The notes beneath the pieces are model-generated. The model saw only the letters and a program-made list of their open reading frames with translations, had not been told where the DNA came from and did no database searches. This document shows, in pieces, positions 8,001 to 16,377 of a stretch of 64,000 bases of DNA. The stretch covers positions 5,853,501-5,917,500 of the forward strand of contig NZ_JACHMH010000001.1 in assembly GCF_014204915.1 (NCBI RefSeq). The letters are read 5' to 3'. The position numbers and the translations under genes are program-made. Position 1 is the stretch's first letter; every line of letters begins with the position of its first letter. This stretch comes from Crossiella cryophila (GTDB taxonomy: Bacteria; Actinomycetota; Actinomycetes; Mycobacteriales; Pseudonocardiaceae).

Positions 8001-8411
8001 ATGCGCCAACGCTTGTTCGCGACCGCCGCATTCACCGCGCTGTTCTGCGTCACCGGCCTGACCGGTCTGACCTCGAATGCGGAACCAGCGCAGTCCAGTC
8101 GCCTGACGCTGACCATCGCCCAGGGCGAGGACCCCACCCCGGTCGCGTACCGCCGCACCCTGACCTGCCAGCCGCCCGGCGGCGACCACCCCCGGGCCGT
8201 TCCGGCTTGCGCCGATCTGACCAGGGCTAATGGTGACTTCCGGCGTCTGCCCGGTGATCCGCTGAACCCGGGCTGTCCTCGGGACTACCGGCCGGTGACG
8301 GTCACCGCCCGCGGGCACTGGCAGGGCAGCCCGATTCGTTTCCAGCACACTTACGCCAATCAGTGCGTACTCCAGGCGACCACCGGGCCGGTTTTCGACA
8401 TCCAGCCCTGA
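8001..8411 (+). CDS. Subtilisin inhibitor-like (SSI family) secreted protease inhibitor
   Basis: A 136-residue protein with a Sec signal peptide (RQRLFATAAFTALFCVTGL). The mature part follows SSI closely: SRLTLTIAQGEDP, LTCQPPGGDHPRAVPACADL, GCPRDYRPVTVTARGHWQG, YANQC, and the terminal TGPVFDIQP. Two disulfides are expected from four conserved cysteines. Aligned with Streptomyces SSI (CPMVYDPV), the reactive-site P1 Met is replaced by Arg and P1' by Asp, which suggests trypsin-like targets; this is inference from family knowledge. GGAGG at 7989-7993 supports ATG 8001. Confidence 0.92.
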   Translation: MRQRLFATAAFTALFCVTGLTGLTSNAEPAQSSRLTLTIAQGEDPTPVAYRRTLTCQPPGGDHPRAVPACADLTRANGDFRRLPGDPLNPGCPRDYRPVTVTARGHWQGSPIRFQHTYANQCVLQATTGPVFDIQP

Positions 8412-8539
8412 TAATTGTTTGCACACAGACGCGCGGTATCCCCGATTGATCGCAACCGGAAATCCTGGACCGCGGCGCCGATCTGCTGCCTAATAGTGAG
8501 CGTTCGTAAGTTCGCCGCCATTTTCGGAGGTAGAAAGTC

Positions 8540-9037
8540 ATGCGGTTGCGCGCACTGGTAGTCGCCGCGTTCGTCGGTCTGACCACCCTGGTCACCGGCG
8601 TGTCCGCCAACGCCGCCCCGATCCCGGACACGGTGATCACCGACCAGTTCCAGGTCCGCGCCCAGAGCGGCACGGTCGCCACGATCTGCACCATCCAGCT
8701 CAGGGCGCAGTGGCCCTCGGACACCGCGAACGTGCGGATCTCCTTCCAGGGCCGCACGAACTGCGGCGCTCCGCTGATCATGACCGGCCAGTCGGCGCTC
8801 TACACCGAGACCCGCCAGCTCGAGCAGGTCGCGCCGAGGTTCGGCTTCGCCTACGTGTACCAGGGACTCAGCGCCGCCAGTCACACCCCGGTGACCCGTG
8901 GCGCCGAGCAGATCCTGGGCTACACCACCACGCTGATCGCCCCGCTGGGCCAGGTGTGGCGGCAGGCTCCCCGGCAGTGCACCGGTTTGTACACCCGGGT
9001 GCTGAACTGCTCGTTCGACCGCTCCTTCGTGGTCTGA
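8540..9037 (+). CDS. Secreted protein of unknown function
   Basis: A 165-residue protein starting with a clean Sec signal peptide (RLRALVVAAFVGLTTLVTGV, cleavage near SANAAP). The mature part of about 140 residues has four cysteines (in ATICTIQLRAQWP, RTNCGAP, RQCTGL, LNCSF), probably two disulfides, and a beta-rich look. I do not recognise a family. GGAGG at about 8527-8531 precedes ATG 8540 at good spacing. It follows the two secreted protease inhibitors in the same direction, with its own upstream gap of 128 bp, and ends at a strong hairpin (9073-9103). A role alongside the inhibitors outside the cell is possible but unproven. Confidence 0.75.
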   Translation: MRLRALVVAAFVGLTTLVTGVSANAAPIPDTVITDQFQVRAQSGTVATICTIQLRAQWPSDTANVRISFQGRTNCGAPLIMTGQSALYTETRQLEQVAPRFGFAYVYQGLSAASHTPVTRGAEQILGYTTTLIAPLGQVWRQAPRQCTGLYTRVLNCSFDRSFVV

Positions 9038-9072
9038 CCGCACACCTCGGTCTGATCGCACGGCAGTGAGCA

Positions 9073-9103
9073 GCGGGGCCCGGGACGACCTCCCGGGCCC
9101 CGC
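9073..9103 (+). terminator. Perfect 13-bp stem-loop after the secreted-protein gene
   Basis: GCGGGGCCCGGGA (9073-9085) pairs exactly with 9091-9103 around the 5-nt loop CGACC. There is no T run, as is common for actinomycete terminators. It lies 35 nt after the stop at 9037. Confidence 0.75.
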
Positions 9104-9162
9104 GTCCACGTCCGGCCGGCCACGGACTGGGTAGCTCCGGGCAAGTCAGCGGGCCGGAAGAC

Positions 9163-9194
9163 CTGTCTTGAGGATCCGTGCTGTCTTGAGGATC
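9163..9194. repeat. 14-bp direct repeat upstream of the YbdK-like gene
   Basis: CTGTCTTGAGGATC occurs at 9163-9176 and again at 9181-9194 (period 18 bp), ending 24 nt before ATG 9219. Spacing of nearly two helical turns would suit a regulator binding site, or it may be a simple duplication overlapping a -35-like TTGAGG. Confidence 0.5.
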
Positions 9195-9218
9195 AGTGCG
9201 AGTGGGTACCCGGGTGCG

Positions 9219-10322
9219 ATGACGCTGACAGTCGGGGTCGAGGAGGAGTTCCTGCTGGTGGATCCGGCCTCTGGACGGCCGATCCGCGCTGCCGGTGCGG
9301 TGCTGGGCCGGGCCACGTCGCTCGAATCCGGTCACCTGCACACCGAACTGATGAACACCCAGGTCGAGGCGGCCACCGGGGTCTGCGCCGGACTGGCCGA
9401 ACTCGGCGGGCAACTCACGCGGGCCCGCACCTGTCTGGACGCGGCGGCCAGGGCCGAGGGGCTGCTGCTGCTCTCCACCGGCACGCCGGTGCTGGACGGC
9501 GCGCCGCCGGGGCTGGCCGAGGGGGAGCGGTTCGCCGAGATCGGCCTGCGCTACGCCGGGATCGCCGCCGACTTCCAGGTCTCCGGCTGTCACGTGCACG
9601 TCGGGGTGCCGGACCGGGAGACCGCGGTTGCGGTGATGGACCACGTCCGGCCCTGGCTGCCGACCCTGCTCGCGCTCTCCGGCAACTCGGTGTTCTGGGC
9701 CGGGCGGGACACCGGTTACGCGAGCTGGCGGACGGTCTGCCAGTCCCGGTTCCCCGGATCGGGACTGCCGCCGCGGTTCGGCTCCGCCGCCGACTACGAC
9801 GCCGAGGTGGCCCGCCTGGTCGACTGCGGGGTGCTGGTCGATCCGGAGATGACCTTCTGGCTGCTGCGTCCCTCGCCGAGGTACCCGACCCTGGAGTTCC
9901 GGGTCGCCGACGCGGTGCCCACCGCCGCGGACGCGTTGCTCCAGGCCGCGCTGAGCCGGGCGCTGGTGCACACCGGACTGTCCGAAGTGGAGGCTGATCG
10001 GCCGGCGCCCGCACTGGGCGGGCAGGTCGCCGCGGCGGCGCTGTGGTCGGCGGCGCGCTACGGCATGCGCGGGCTGGCCGTGCACCCGATCTACGAGGAA
10101 CGGCTGCCCGCCACCGACCTGCTCACCGAACTGCTCAACTGGGTCCGCCCGGCCCTGGCCGAACTGGGTGACCTGGAACTGGTGCGGAGGCTGCTGGAAC
10201 TGTTGTGCGCCAGGGGAATCGGCGCTGACCGGCAGCGTGCGGCGGCGGCGGGCGGGCCGGACGCGGTGCTGGATCTCCTGTCCGCGGAGGTGGTCCGGTC
10301 CGACGAGCCGGTGCTCATTTAA
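9219..10322 (+). CDS. Carboxylate-amine ligase, YbdK/glutamate-cysteine ligase family 2
   Basis: A 367-residue protein with the GCS2 family signature MTLTVGVEEEFLLVD at the start, then HTELMNTQVEAATGVC, GCHVHVGVPDRETAV, LLALSGNSVFWAGRDTGYAS and YPTLEFRVADAVPTAAD. These are the ATP/Mg and amino-acid site segments of YbdK-type ligases, which couple glutamate to an amine such as cysteine. ATG 9219 is chosen because the family begins right there; an upstream TTG at 9168 would add 17 unconserved residues. The true amine acceptor in actinomycetes is unclear. It is followed by the ArsR/SRPBCC pair, but a palindrome and promoter separate them. Confidence 0.85.
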   Translation: MTLTVGVEEEFLLVDPASGRPIRAAGAVLGRATSLESGHLHTELMNTQVEAATGVCAGLAELGGQLTRARTCLDAAARAEGLLLLSTGTPVLDGAPPGLAEGERFAEIGLRYAGIAADFQVSGCHVHVGVPDRETAVAVMDHVRPWLPTLLALSGNSVFWAGRDTGYASWRTVCQSRFPGSGLPPRFGSAADYDAEVARLVDCGVLVDPEMTFWLLRPSPRYPTLEFRVADAVPTAADALLQAALSRALVHTGLSEVEADRPAPALGGQVAAAALWSAARYGMRGLAVHPIYEERLPATDLLTELLNWVRPALAELGDLELVRRLLELLCARGIGADRQRAAAAGGPDAVLDLLSAEVVRSDEPVLI

Positions 10323-10325
10323 GTA

Positions 10326-10340
10326 TTGACTTATATAAGT
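10326..10340 (+). promoter_or_regulatory. Palindromic operator over a -35 element, before the ArsR gene
   Basis: ACTTATATAAGT (10329-10340) is a perfect 12-bp palindrome, strikingly AT-rich for this DNA, overlapping a TTGACT hexamer at 10326-10331. It lies 21 nt upstream of the ArsR-type gene, so autorepression by that regulator is the simplest reading. Confidence 0.65.
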
Positions 10341-10361
10341 GGGTGCCGTGATGATGGCCGG

Positions 10362-10712
10362 GTGCACGCGTTCGACGTACTCGGTGACCCGGTCCGCAGG
10401 CGGATCCTGGAGCTGCTCGCCAGTGGTGAGCAGAGTTCGGGGGAGCTGACCGCGATCATCCGCGCCGAGTTCGGGATCTCCCAGCCCGGCGTCTCCCAGC
10501 ACCTGAAGGTGTTGCGGGACAACGGGTTCACCACGGTGCGCGCCGAAGGGGCCCGCCGCCTGTACGCGGTGGACCCGGCGCCGCTGCGGGAGGTCGACGG
10601 GTGGCTGGATCAGTTCCGCGGATTCTGGAACCAGCACCTGGACGCCCTCGCCACCGAACTGGCCCGCGGAAAACGGGCCCGCCGCCTCGCCGAACCAAAG
10701 GACAAGCCATGA
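10362..10712 (+). CDS. ArsR-type winged-helix regulator
   Basis: A 116-residue protein. GTG 10362 is chosen because family members begin HAFDVLGDPVRRRILELL at this point. The winged helix spans residues about 5-80: SSGELTAIIRAEFGISQPGV contains the recognition helix, with SQHLKVLRDNGF. No metal-binding CVC motif is present, so it is not an arsenic-type sensor. It overlaps the following SRPBCC gene by 4 nt (ATGA), a very common actinomycete pairing in which the two form one operon. The upstream palindrome 10329-10340 is its likely operator. Confidence 0.9.
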   Translation: MHAFDVLGDPVRRRILELLASGEQSSGELTAIIRAEFGISQPGVSQHLKVLRDNGFTTVRAEGARRLYAVDPAPLREVDGWLDQFRGFWNQHLDALATELARGKRARRLAEPKDKP

Positions 10713-11344
10713 TCGACATCGCCCAGCAGCTCGCCGCGATCCACCGTGCGGTCGGCAACCGCACCCTGGAGCAGAGCGAGATGGTCGCGGTGACCCTGCG
10801 CCGGGAGTACGACGCGGAGATCGCCGACGTCTGGGAGGCCATCACCGAGCCGGAGCGGGTGCGCCGCTGGTTCCTGCCGCTGTCCGGGGACCTCCGCGAG
10901 GGCGGGTCGTTCCAGCTGGAGGGCAACGCGGGCGGGGACATCCTGACCTGCCAGGCGCCCCGGCTGCTCAAGGTCACCTTCGGCGGCCCGGTCAGCCTGG
11001 TCACCCTCACCCTGACCGAGGGCGCCGAGCCGGAGACCACCCTGCTCGAACTGGACCACACGGTGCCGAAGGAGATGGCCGGCAGCGGCGCGGGCGCGCT
11101 CTACGTCGGCCCCGGCTGGGACGGCGCCTTGCTCGGCCTGGCCCTGTACCTGGCAGGCCAGGAGAGCGCGGACCCGGTGGCCGCGGCCAACTCCACCGAG
11201 GGCCAGACCTTCTCCCTGGGTTCGGTGCGGGCCTGGGAACGGACCGTGCGCGAGTCGGGCACCGCGACCGAGGAGGAACTGGCCGCCGCGGTCGAGGTGT
11301 CCCTGGCCCAGTTCGCGCCTGCGGTGCGAGACCTGGAGTCCTGA
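10709..11344 (+). CDS. SRPBCC (AHSA1-like) domain protein
   Basis: A 211-residue START/Bet v1-like fold protein. The AHSA1 pattern is visible in LRREYDAEIADVWEAITEPE, RVRRWFLPLSGDLREGGSF and PRLLKVTFGGPVSLVTLTL. Such proteins bind hydrophobic ligands; partner ArsR genes are almost always adjacent. ATG 10709 overlaps the ArsR stop, so translation is coupled. The C-terminal 60 residues, after YVGPGWDGALLGLALYLAG, are typical of the longer SRPBCC subgroup. The ligand is unknown. Confidence 0.88.
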   Translation: MIDIAQQLAAIHRAVGNRTLEQSEMVAVTLRREYDAEIADVWEAITEPERVRRWFLPLSGDLREGGSFQLEGNAGGDILTCQAPRLLKVTFGGPVSLVTLTLTEGAEPETTLLELDHTVPKEMAGSGAGALYVGPGWDGALLGLALYLAGQESADPVAAANSTEGQTFSLGSVRAWERTVRESGTATEEELAAAVEVSLAQFAPAVRDLES

Positions 11345-11381
11345 GTGGACGGTGGCGACACCGGGGCGGGAGACCGCGCGC

Positions 11382-12209
11382 TCAGCGCCGCCGCGAACTG
11401 ATCCCGGCCTGCCGCACCAGCAGATCCCGCACCTGGCCGGCATGCCGTCTGCTGACCGCGAGCACCACCTCGTCCAGGCACACCGTCATCGCGCCGCCCT
11501 CCACCCGCAACGCGGTGATCGCCTGCAACGCGACCAGCCTGCTCCGGTGGATCCGCACGAACCCCGAATCCGCCCACCGCTTCTCCAGGGTGGCCAGCGC
11601 CGCCCGCACCAGGTGGCTGCCCTTGGCGGTGTGCAGCCGGACGTAGTCGCCCTGCGCCTCGGCCCAGCGCACCGCCGAGAGCGGCACGGTCCGGGTGATC
11701 CCGGCCAGCTCCACCGAGATCAGCTCGTCCGCGGCGGGCCGGGGCGGCGGCGGCAACGGCGACTCCGGGGCAGCGCGCTGTTCCAGGGCGAGGAGCACCC
11801 GGCGCACCGCCTCGGCCAGCCGTTCCGTGCGCACCGGCTTGAGCAGGTAGTCCACCGCCTTCAGCTCGAAGGCGTCCACCGCGAAGTCCCCGTGCGCGGT
11901 GACGAAGACGATCATCGGGGGAGTGGCGAAGCGGGACAGCAGCCTGGCCAGGTCCGGCCCGCTCAGTCCGGGCATCCGCACGTCCAGGAACACCGCGTCC
12001 GGCGGCGTGCCTGCCTCGGTGGCCTGGGCCAGATAGCGCAACGCGGTCAGGCCGTGGGTGGCCCCGTCCACCGGCCCGAGCCGGGAGTCCTGGCGCAACT
12101 GGTGCAGCAGGTCCTGCAGCACCGGTTCCTCGTCGTCGATCACCAGCACCCGCGGCCCGTGGCCGGTCCGGTCGTCACGATGGATTCCGTGCGAGCCGGG
12201 ATCAGGCAC
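11382..12209 (-). CDS. LytTR family response regulator
   Basis: A 275-residue protein with an N-terminal receiver domain (RVLVIDDEEP acidic pocket, phospho-acceptor Asp in VFLDVRMPGLSGPD, FVTAHGDFAV with the conserved Thr, and Lys in YLLKPVRTERL). A proline-rich linker follows, then a C-terminal LytTR DNA-binding domain (RTVPLSAVRWAEAQGDYVRL, FVRIHRSRLVAL). No histidine kinase gene is adjacent, so it is an orphan in this window. The start is uncertain: GTG 12209 is chosen for a GGGGGTG upstream, while TTG 12266 would add 19 residues. It lies just beyond the lpdA terminator, on the same strand. Confidence 0.88.
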   Translation of the reverse strand: MPDPGSHGIHRDDRTGHGPRVLVIDDEEPVLQDLLHQLRQDSRLGPVDGATHGLTALRYLAQATEAGTPPDAVFLDVRMPGLSGPDLARLLSRFATPPMIVFVTAHGDFAVDAFELKAVDYLLKPVRTERLAEAVRRVLLALEQRAAPESPLPPPPRPAADELISVELAGITRTVPLSAVRWAEAQGDYVRLHTAKGSHLVRAALATLEKRWADSGFVRIHRSRLVALQAITALRVEGGAMTVCLDEVVLAVSRRHAGQVRDLLVRQAGISSRRR

Positions 12210-12288
12210 CGGGACACCCCCATGGCGGTGAAGAGCGGAACCAGATCTTCCCGCGCCGGAAGGCAACCCGCCAAGAGGATGTTCGGCT

Positions 12289-12334
12289 GAGCGTTCCCCG
12301 GAGCGTGACCTCGCCGTGACTCCGGGGAACGCTC
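12289..12334 (-). terminator. Terminator hairpin downstream of lpdA
   Basis: GAGCGTTCCCCGGAG (12289-12303) pairs perfectly over 15 bp with 12320-12334, with a 16-nt loop. It begins 6 nt beyond the lpdA stop codon on the minus strand and separates lpdA from the LytTR gene. Confidence 0.8.
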
Positions 12335-12339
12335 GGGAC

Positions 12340-13743
<1,404 letters not shown>

Positions 13744-13848
13744 CCGCAACACCCTACGCACGGTCGGTCTAGTGGACCCGCCAGAGGAGGGGGCGGCCCG
13801 GGGTGAGGTGTTGCACTTCGTGGTCGTGGCGCCCGGCGCCGGCGGGGA

Positions 13849-14658
13849 TCAGGCCGGGATGTCCAGCTCGGCCAGCCAGGCCGCGGTGCCCCGCGGCTGC
13901 GCGCCCAGCAGCGCCTCGCCGCCCTGCTCGGCCGGGAAGCTCAGGTGCGGCAGACCGGCGATGTCGCCGTAGGAGGCGGCGATGCCCGCGGCGGCGGCCT
14001 CGCCCAGCAGCGGGGCGAGCAGCACCTGGAACTCGGCGGGGCTGAGCTGCTGGTACGTCACCGGGCGGCCCAGGTGCGCGGCGAATCCGGCGGCCAGTTC
14101 CGGGCCGGTGAGGGTCTCGCCCAGGTGCACCTCATCAGGGGCGGTCGCACTGGTCAGCGCGGCCACGGCGGCCTCGGCCACGTCCAGGTGGCTCACCCAG
14201 GCGATCGGCTGGTCCGCGCGCACCGGGTAGATGAGGGTGCCGTCGGCGCGCAGCCGGTCCTGGATGGGCGGCAGCAGCAGGTTCTCCCGGAACAGCCGGG
14301 GCGCGAGCAGGGTCGCGGGCACCCCGCCCGCCCGCAGTTCGGCGGCCAGACCGGAGATCACGGCCAGCCGCTCGTCGCCGACCCCGCCGCTGGTGGAGAT
14401 GACCACCCGGCGCGGCTTCGCGGCCAGCACCGCGGTGGCCACTGCCTTGGCCCAGCGGCCGGGCGCGGCCGGGTCCGGGGTGATCGGGAAGTGGATGAAG
14501 GCGGCTTCCACCCCGGCGTAGGCGCTGGTCAGGGCCAGGATGTCGTCGAGTTCCGCGGTCGCGCGGGTGAGCGGGCGGACGTCGTGGCCGTTGGCCTTCA
14601 GCAGCGCCGCGACGGGGCCGCCCTGGGCGCCGGTGGCGCCGTGCACGAGGTAGGTCAT
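13849..14658 (-). CDS. NmrA-like NAD(P)H-binding protein / quinone reductase-like SDR
   Basis: A 269-residue atypical short-chain reductase. The dinucleotide motif is at the start (TYLVHGATGAQGGPVAALL), then VVISTSGGVGDERLA, QPIAWVSHLDVAEAAVAAL and LGETLTGPELAAGFAAHLGR. It resembles NmrA/QOR2 proteins, which sense or use NAD(P)H and often act on quinones. ATG 14658 is chosen because the glycine-rich motif must lie at the N-terminus; a longer upstream frame has no domain support. It is divergent from an HxlR regulator with 55 bp between, the common arrangement in which HxlR controls such a reductase. Confidence 0.87.
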   Translation of the reverse strand: MTYLVHGATGAQGGPVAALLKANGHDVRPLTRATAELDDILALTSAYAGVEAAFIHFPITPDPAAPGRWAKAVATAVLAAKPRRVVISTSGGVGDERLAVISGLAAELRAGGVPATLLAPRLFRENLLLPPIQDRLRADGTLIYPVRADQPIAWVSHLDVAEAAVAALTSATAPDEVHLGETLTGPELAAGFAAHLGRPVTYQQLSPAEFQVLLAPLLGEAAAAGIAASYGDIAGLPHLSFPAEQGGEALLGAQPRGTAAWLAELDIPA

Positions 14659-14713
14659 GCCGCTATAGTTCCGACGGGGAATCAGTTTCCTCAAATGAAC
14701 TAATGGAGTTTGG
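14659..14713. promoter_or_regulatory. Divergent promoter/operator between the NmrA-like and HxlR genes
   Basis: A 55-bp AT-rich spacer. On the minus strand TATAGC (14663-14668) is a plausible -10 for the reductase. AGTT (14684-14687) and AACT (14698-14701) form a spaced dyad typical of HxlR-type sites. No experiment supports this; it is read from position and symmetry. Confidence 0.5.
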
Positions 14714-15040
14714 ATGAGTGAGCCGGACCACACTTTGCCGGAGTGTCCGATCGCCCGGTTCCTGACCGTGCTGGAAGGCCCGTGGGCCACCCTGGTCGTC
14801 CGCGAGCTGCTGATGGGGCCGCGCCGGTTCACCGAGCTGCGGGCCGCGCTGCCCGGGATCAGCCCGAAAACCCTGTCCGCGCGGTTGAAGGGCCTCGAAC
14901 GCACCGGGCTGCTCACCCGCACCCCGTACGCCGAGGTCCCGCCCCGGGTCGAGTACGAACTGACCGAGGCGGGCTACCGGCTGCAGACCGTCTTCACCGC
15001 GATGGCCGAATGGGCCGAACGGGACCTGCCGGTGCGCTGA
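14714..15040 (+). CDS. HxlR family transcriptional regulator
   Basis: A 108-residue winged-helix protein with the HxlR hallmarks: the early Cys in LPECPIARFLTVLEGPWATL, RELLMGPRRFTELRAALPGI, SPKTLSARLKGLERTGLLTR and VEYELTEAGYRL. The single Cys11 is the usual redox- or electrophile-sensing position in this family. It is divergent from the NmrA-like reductase, which it probably represses. Its 3' end overlaps the convergent hydrolase gene by 47 nt. Confidence 0.93.
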   Translation: MSEPDHTLPECPIARFLTVLEGPWATLVVRELLMGPRRFTELRAALPGISPKTLSARLKGLERTGLLTRTPYAEVPPRVEYELTEAGYRLQTVFTAMAEWAERDLPVR

Positions 15041-15824
15041 GCGCGTGCTCGCCCAGCCACTCCAGTAACAACGCCCTGGTCAGCGGGGTGCGTTCGATCA
15101 GCACCGAATGCTCCTGGTCCGGGATGACCACGGTCCGGCAGCGTGGCAGCAACTTCTCCAGCCACGGGGCCTGCGCGGCCAGGTCGGACCGGTCGCCGTA
15201 GATGCCGAACACCGGCGCCTGGATCGCGGCCACCTCCTCCTCGGTCAGCACCTGGCTGGCCGGGATGTCCTCGGCGATCGTGGTGCTGTGCAACAACTTC
15301 GCCGCGCCCTTGGCCAGTCGCGCGGTGTGCGGGTTGTACTCGGTGGCGATCCAGGCCAGTGATTCCTCGCGCACCAGCTCCCGCTTGGCCCGCGCCAGGT
15401 TGGCCGCCATCTTCGGTTGCCACGGCGCCAGCGCGGGTTCGGACTCGATGAAGGCCAGGCTGGCCACCAGTTCCGGGTTGGCCGCGGCCAGGCCGAAGGC
15501 GACCGTGCCGCCGAAGGAGTTGCCGATCAGGTGCACCGGGCGGCGCACGTTCAACCGGTCCAGCAGGTGCCGCAGATCCCCGACGAAACGTTCCAGCTGG
15601 TAGCCGCCGGCCGGGCGGTGGCTGCGGCCGTGCCCGCGCAGGTCGTACATGAGCACCTCGTACCCGGCGGCGGCCAGCGCCGGGCCGAGGGTGAAGTAGT
15701 AGCTGGCCAGGCTGTCGGTGAGGATGCCGTGCACGCACACCACCAGCGGCGCCTCGCGGCCGTCGCCGCGGGGGAGCAGCCGCTGCACGTGCACGTCGAG
15801 TCCGCAGACCGTCAACAGGGTCAC
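14994..15824 (-). CDS. Alpha/beta hydrolase coupled to a carrier protein
   Basis: A 276-residue alpha/beta-fold hydrolase. Visible are the oxyanion HG (VCVHGILTDS), the strand-loop YDLRGHGRSHRP, the nucleophile elbow HLIGNSFGGTV with catalytic Ser, the acid region FGIYGDRSDL, and the His in IPDQEHSVLIE. GTG 15824 overlaps the stop of the carrier-protein gene by 4 nt (GTGA), so the two are translationally coupled. This suggests a thioesterase- or acyltransferase-like role on the carrier-bound acyl group; that is inference. The 3' end overlaps the HxlR gene. Confidence 0.85.
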   Translation of the reverse strand: MTLLTVCGLDVHVQRLLPRGDGREAPLVVCVHGILTDSLASYYFTLGPALAAAGYEVLMYDLRGHGRSHRPAGGYQLERFVGDLRHLLDRLNVRRPVHLIGNSFGGTVAFGLAAANPELVASLAFIESEPALAPWQPKMAANLARAKRELVREESLAWIATEYNPHTARLAKGAAKLLHSTTIAEDIPASQVLTEEEVAAIQAPVFGIYGDRSDLAAQAPWLEKLLPRCRTVVIPDQEHSVLIERTPLTRALLLEWLGEHALSAPAGPVRPIRPSR

Positions 15825-16147
15825 CGGCGCCGCTCCGTCCCGGTCGCCCGCAGCGCGGCGACGATGTAGTCGACCAGGTGCCCGACGGTCAGCCCGATCA
15901 GCGCGTCCAGGTCCAGCCCGGCCAGGAAGGCGGCCAGGTTCACCGGCTCGCCGTAGCGGTCCCGCAGCGCGGTGGCCAGCTTGACCAGGTCGATGCTCTC
16001 CAGGTCCAGGTCGTCGTGGAACCGGCACCAGCGGCCGATGGCCACATCGTCGAGTCCGTAGTGCTCCAGCAGGGTCCGGATCATCACCGTGACCTCGGCC
16101 AGCACCTCGTCGGCGTCGACCGCGACCGGTATCGCCAGTTCGGGCAT
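15821..16147 (-). CDS. Acyl carrier protein-like protein
   Basis: A 108-residue carrier protein. The phosphopantetheine attachment site is DDLDLESIDLVKL with Ser51, followed by the usual helix III region (LIGLTVGHLVDYIVAAL). An N-terminal helix (VTVMIRTLLEHYGL) precedes. No other fatty acid, polyketide or peptide synthase gene is in the neighbourhood apart from the coupled alpha/beta hydrolase, so this is a stand-alone two-gene carrier unit. The substrate is unknown. Confidence 0.85.
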   Translation of the reverse strand: MPELAIPVAVDADEVLAEVTVMIRTLLEHYGLDDVAIGRWCRFHDDLDLESIDLVKLATALRDRYGEPVNLAAFLAGLDLDALIGLTVGHLVDYIVAALRATGTERRR

Positions 16148-16377
16148 GGGAAATCGCCTTTCGATTAGGATCGGGGTCCGGCGGACGTTATTGCCGCATA
16201 ATGAACCTGGTCAACACCCAAACGTCGGGCCTTTCTAGGATGCGCATCCGATGACAAACGCGATGATCAAGTTTTGGCGGGCGTTGACAAGAAAAAGAAA
16301 TCCAGAAATTGCCGCGTAACCTTGCTTCCGGGAATGGCGTTGGGTGGGGTGAGCCAATCCCGTGCGATGAGGAGTCA

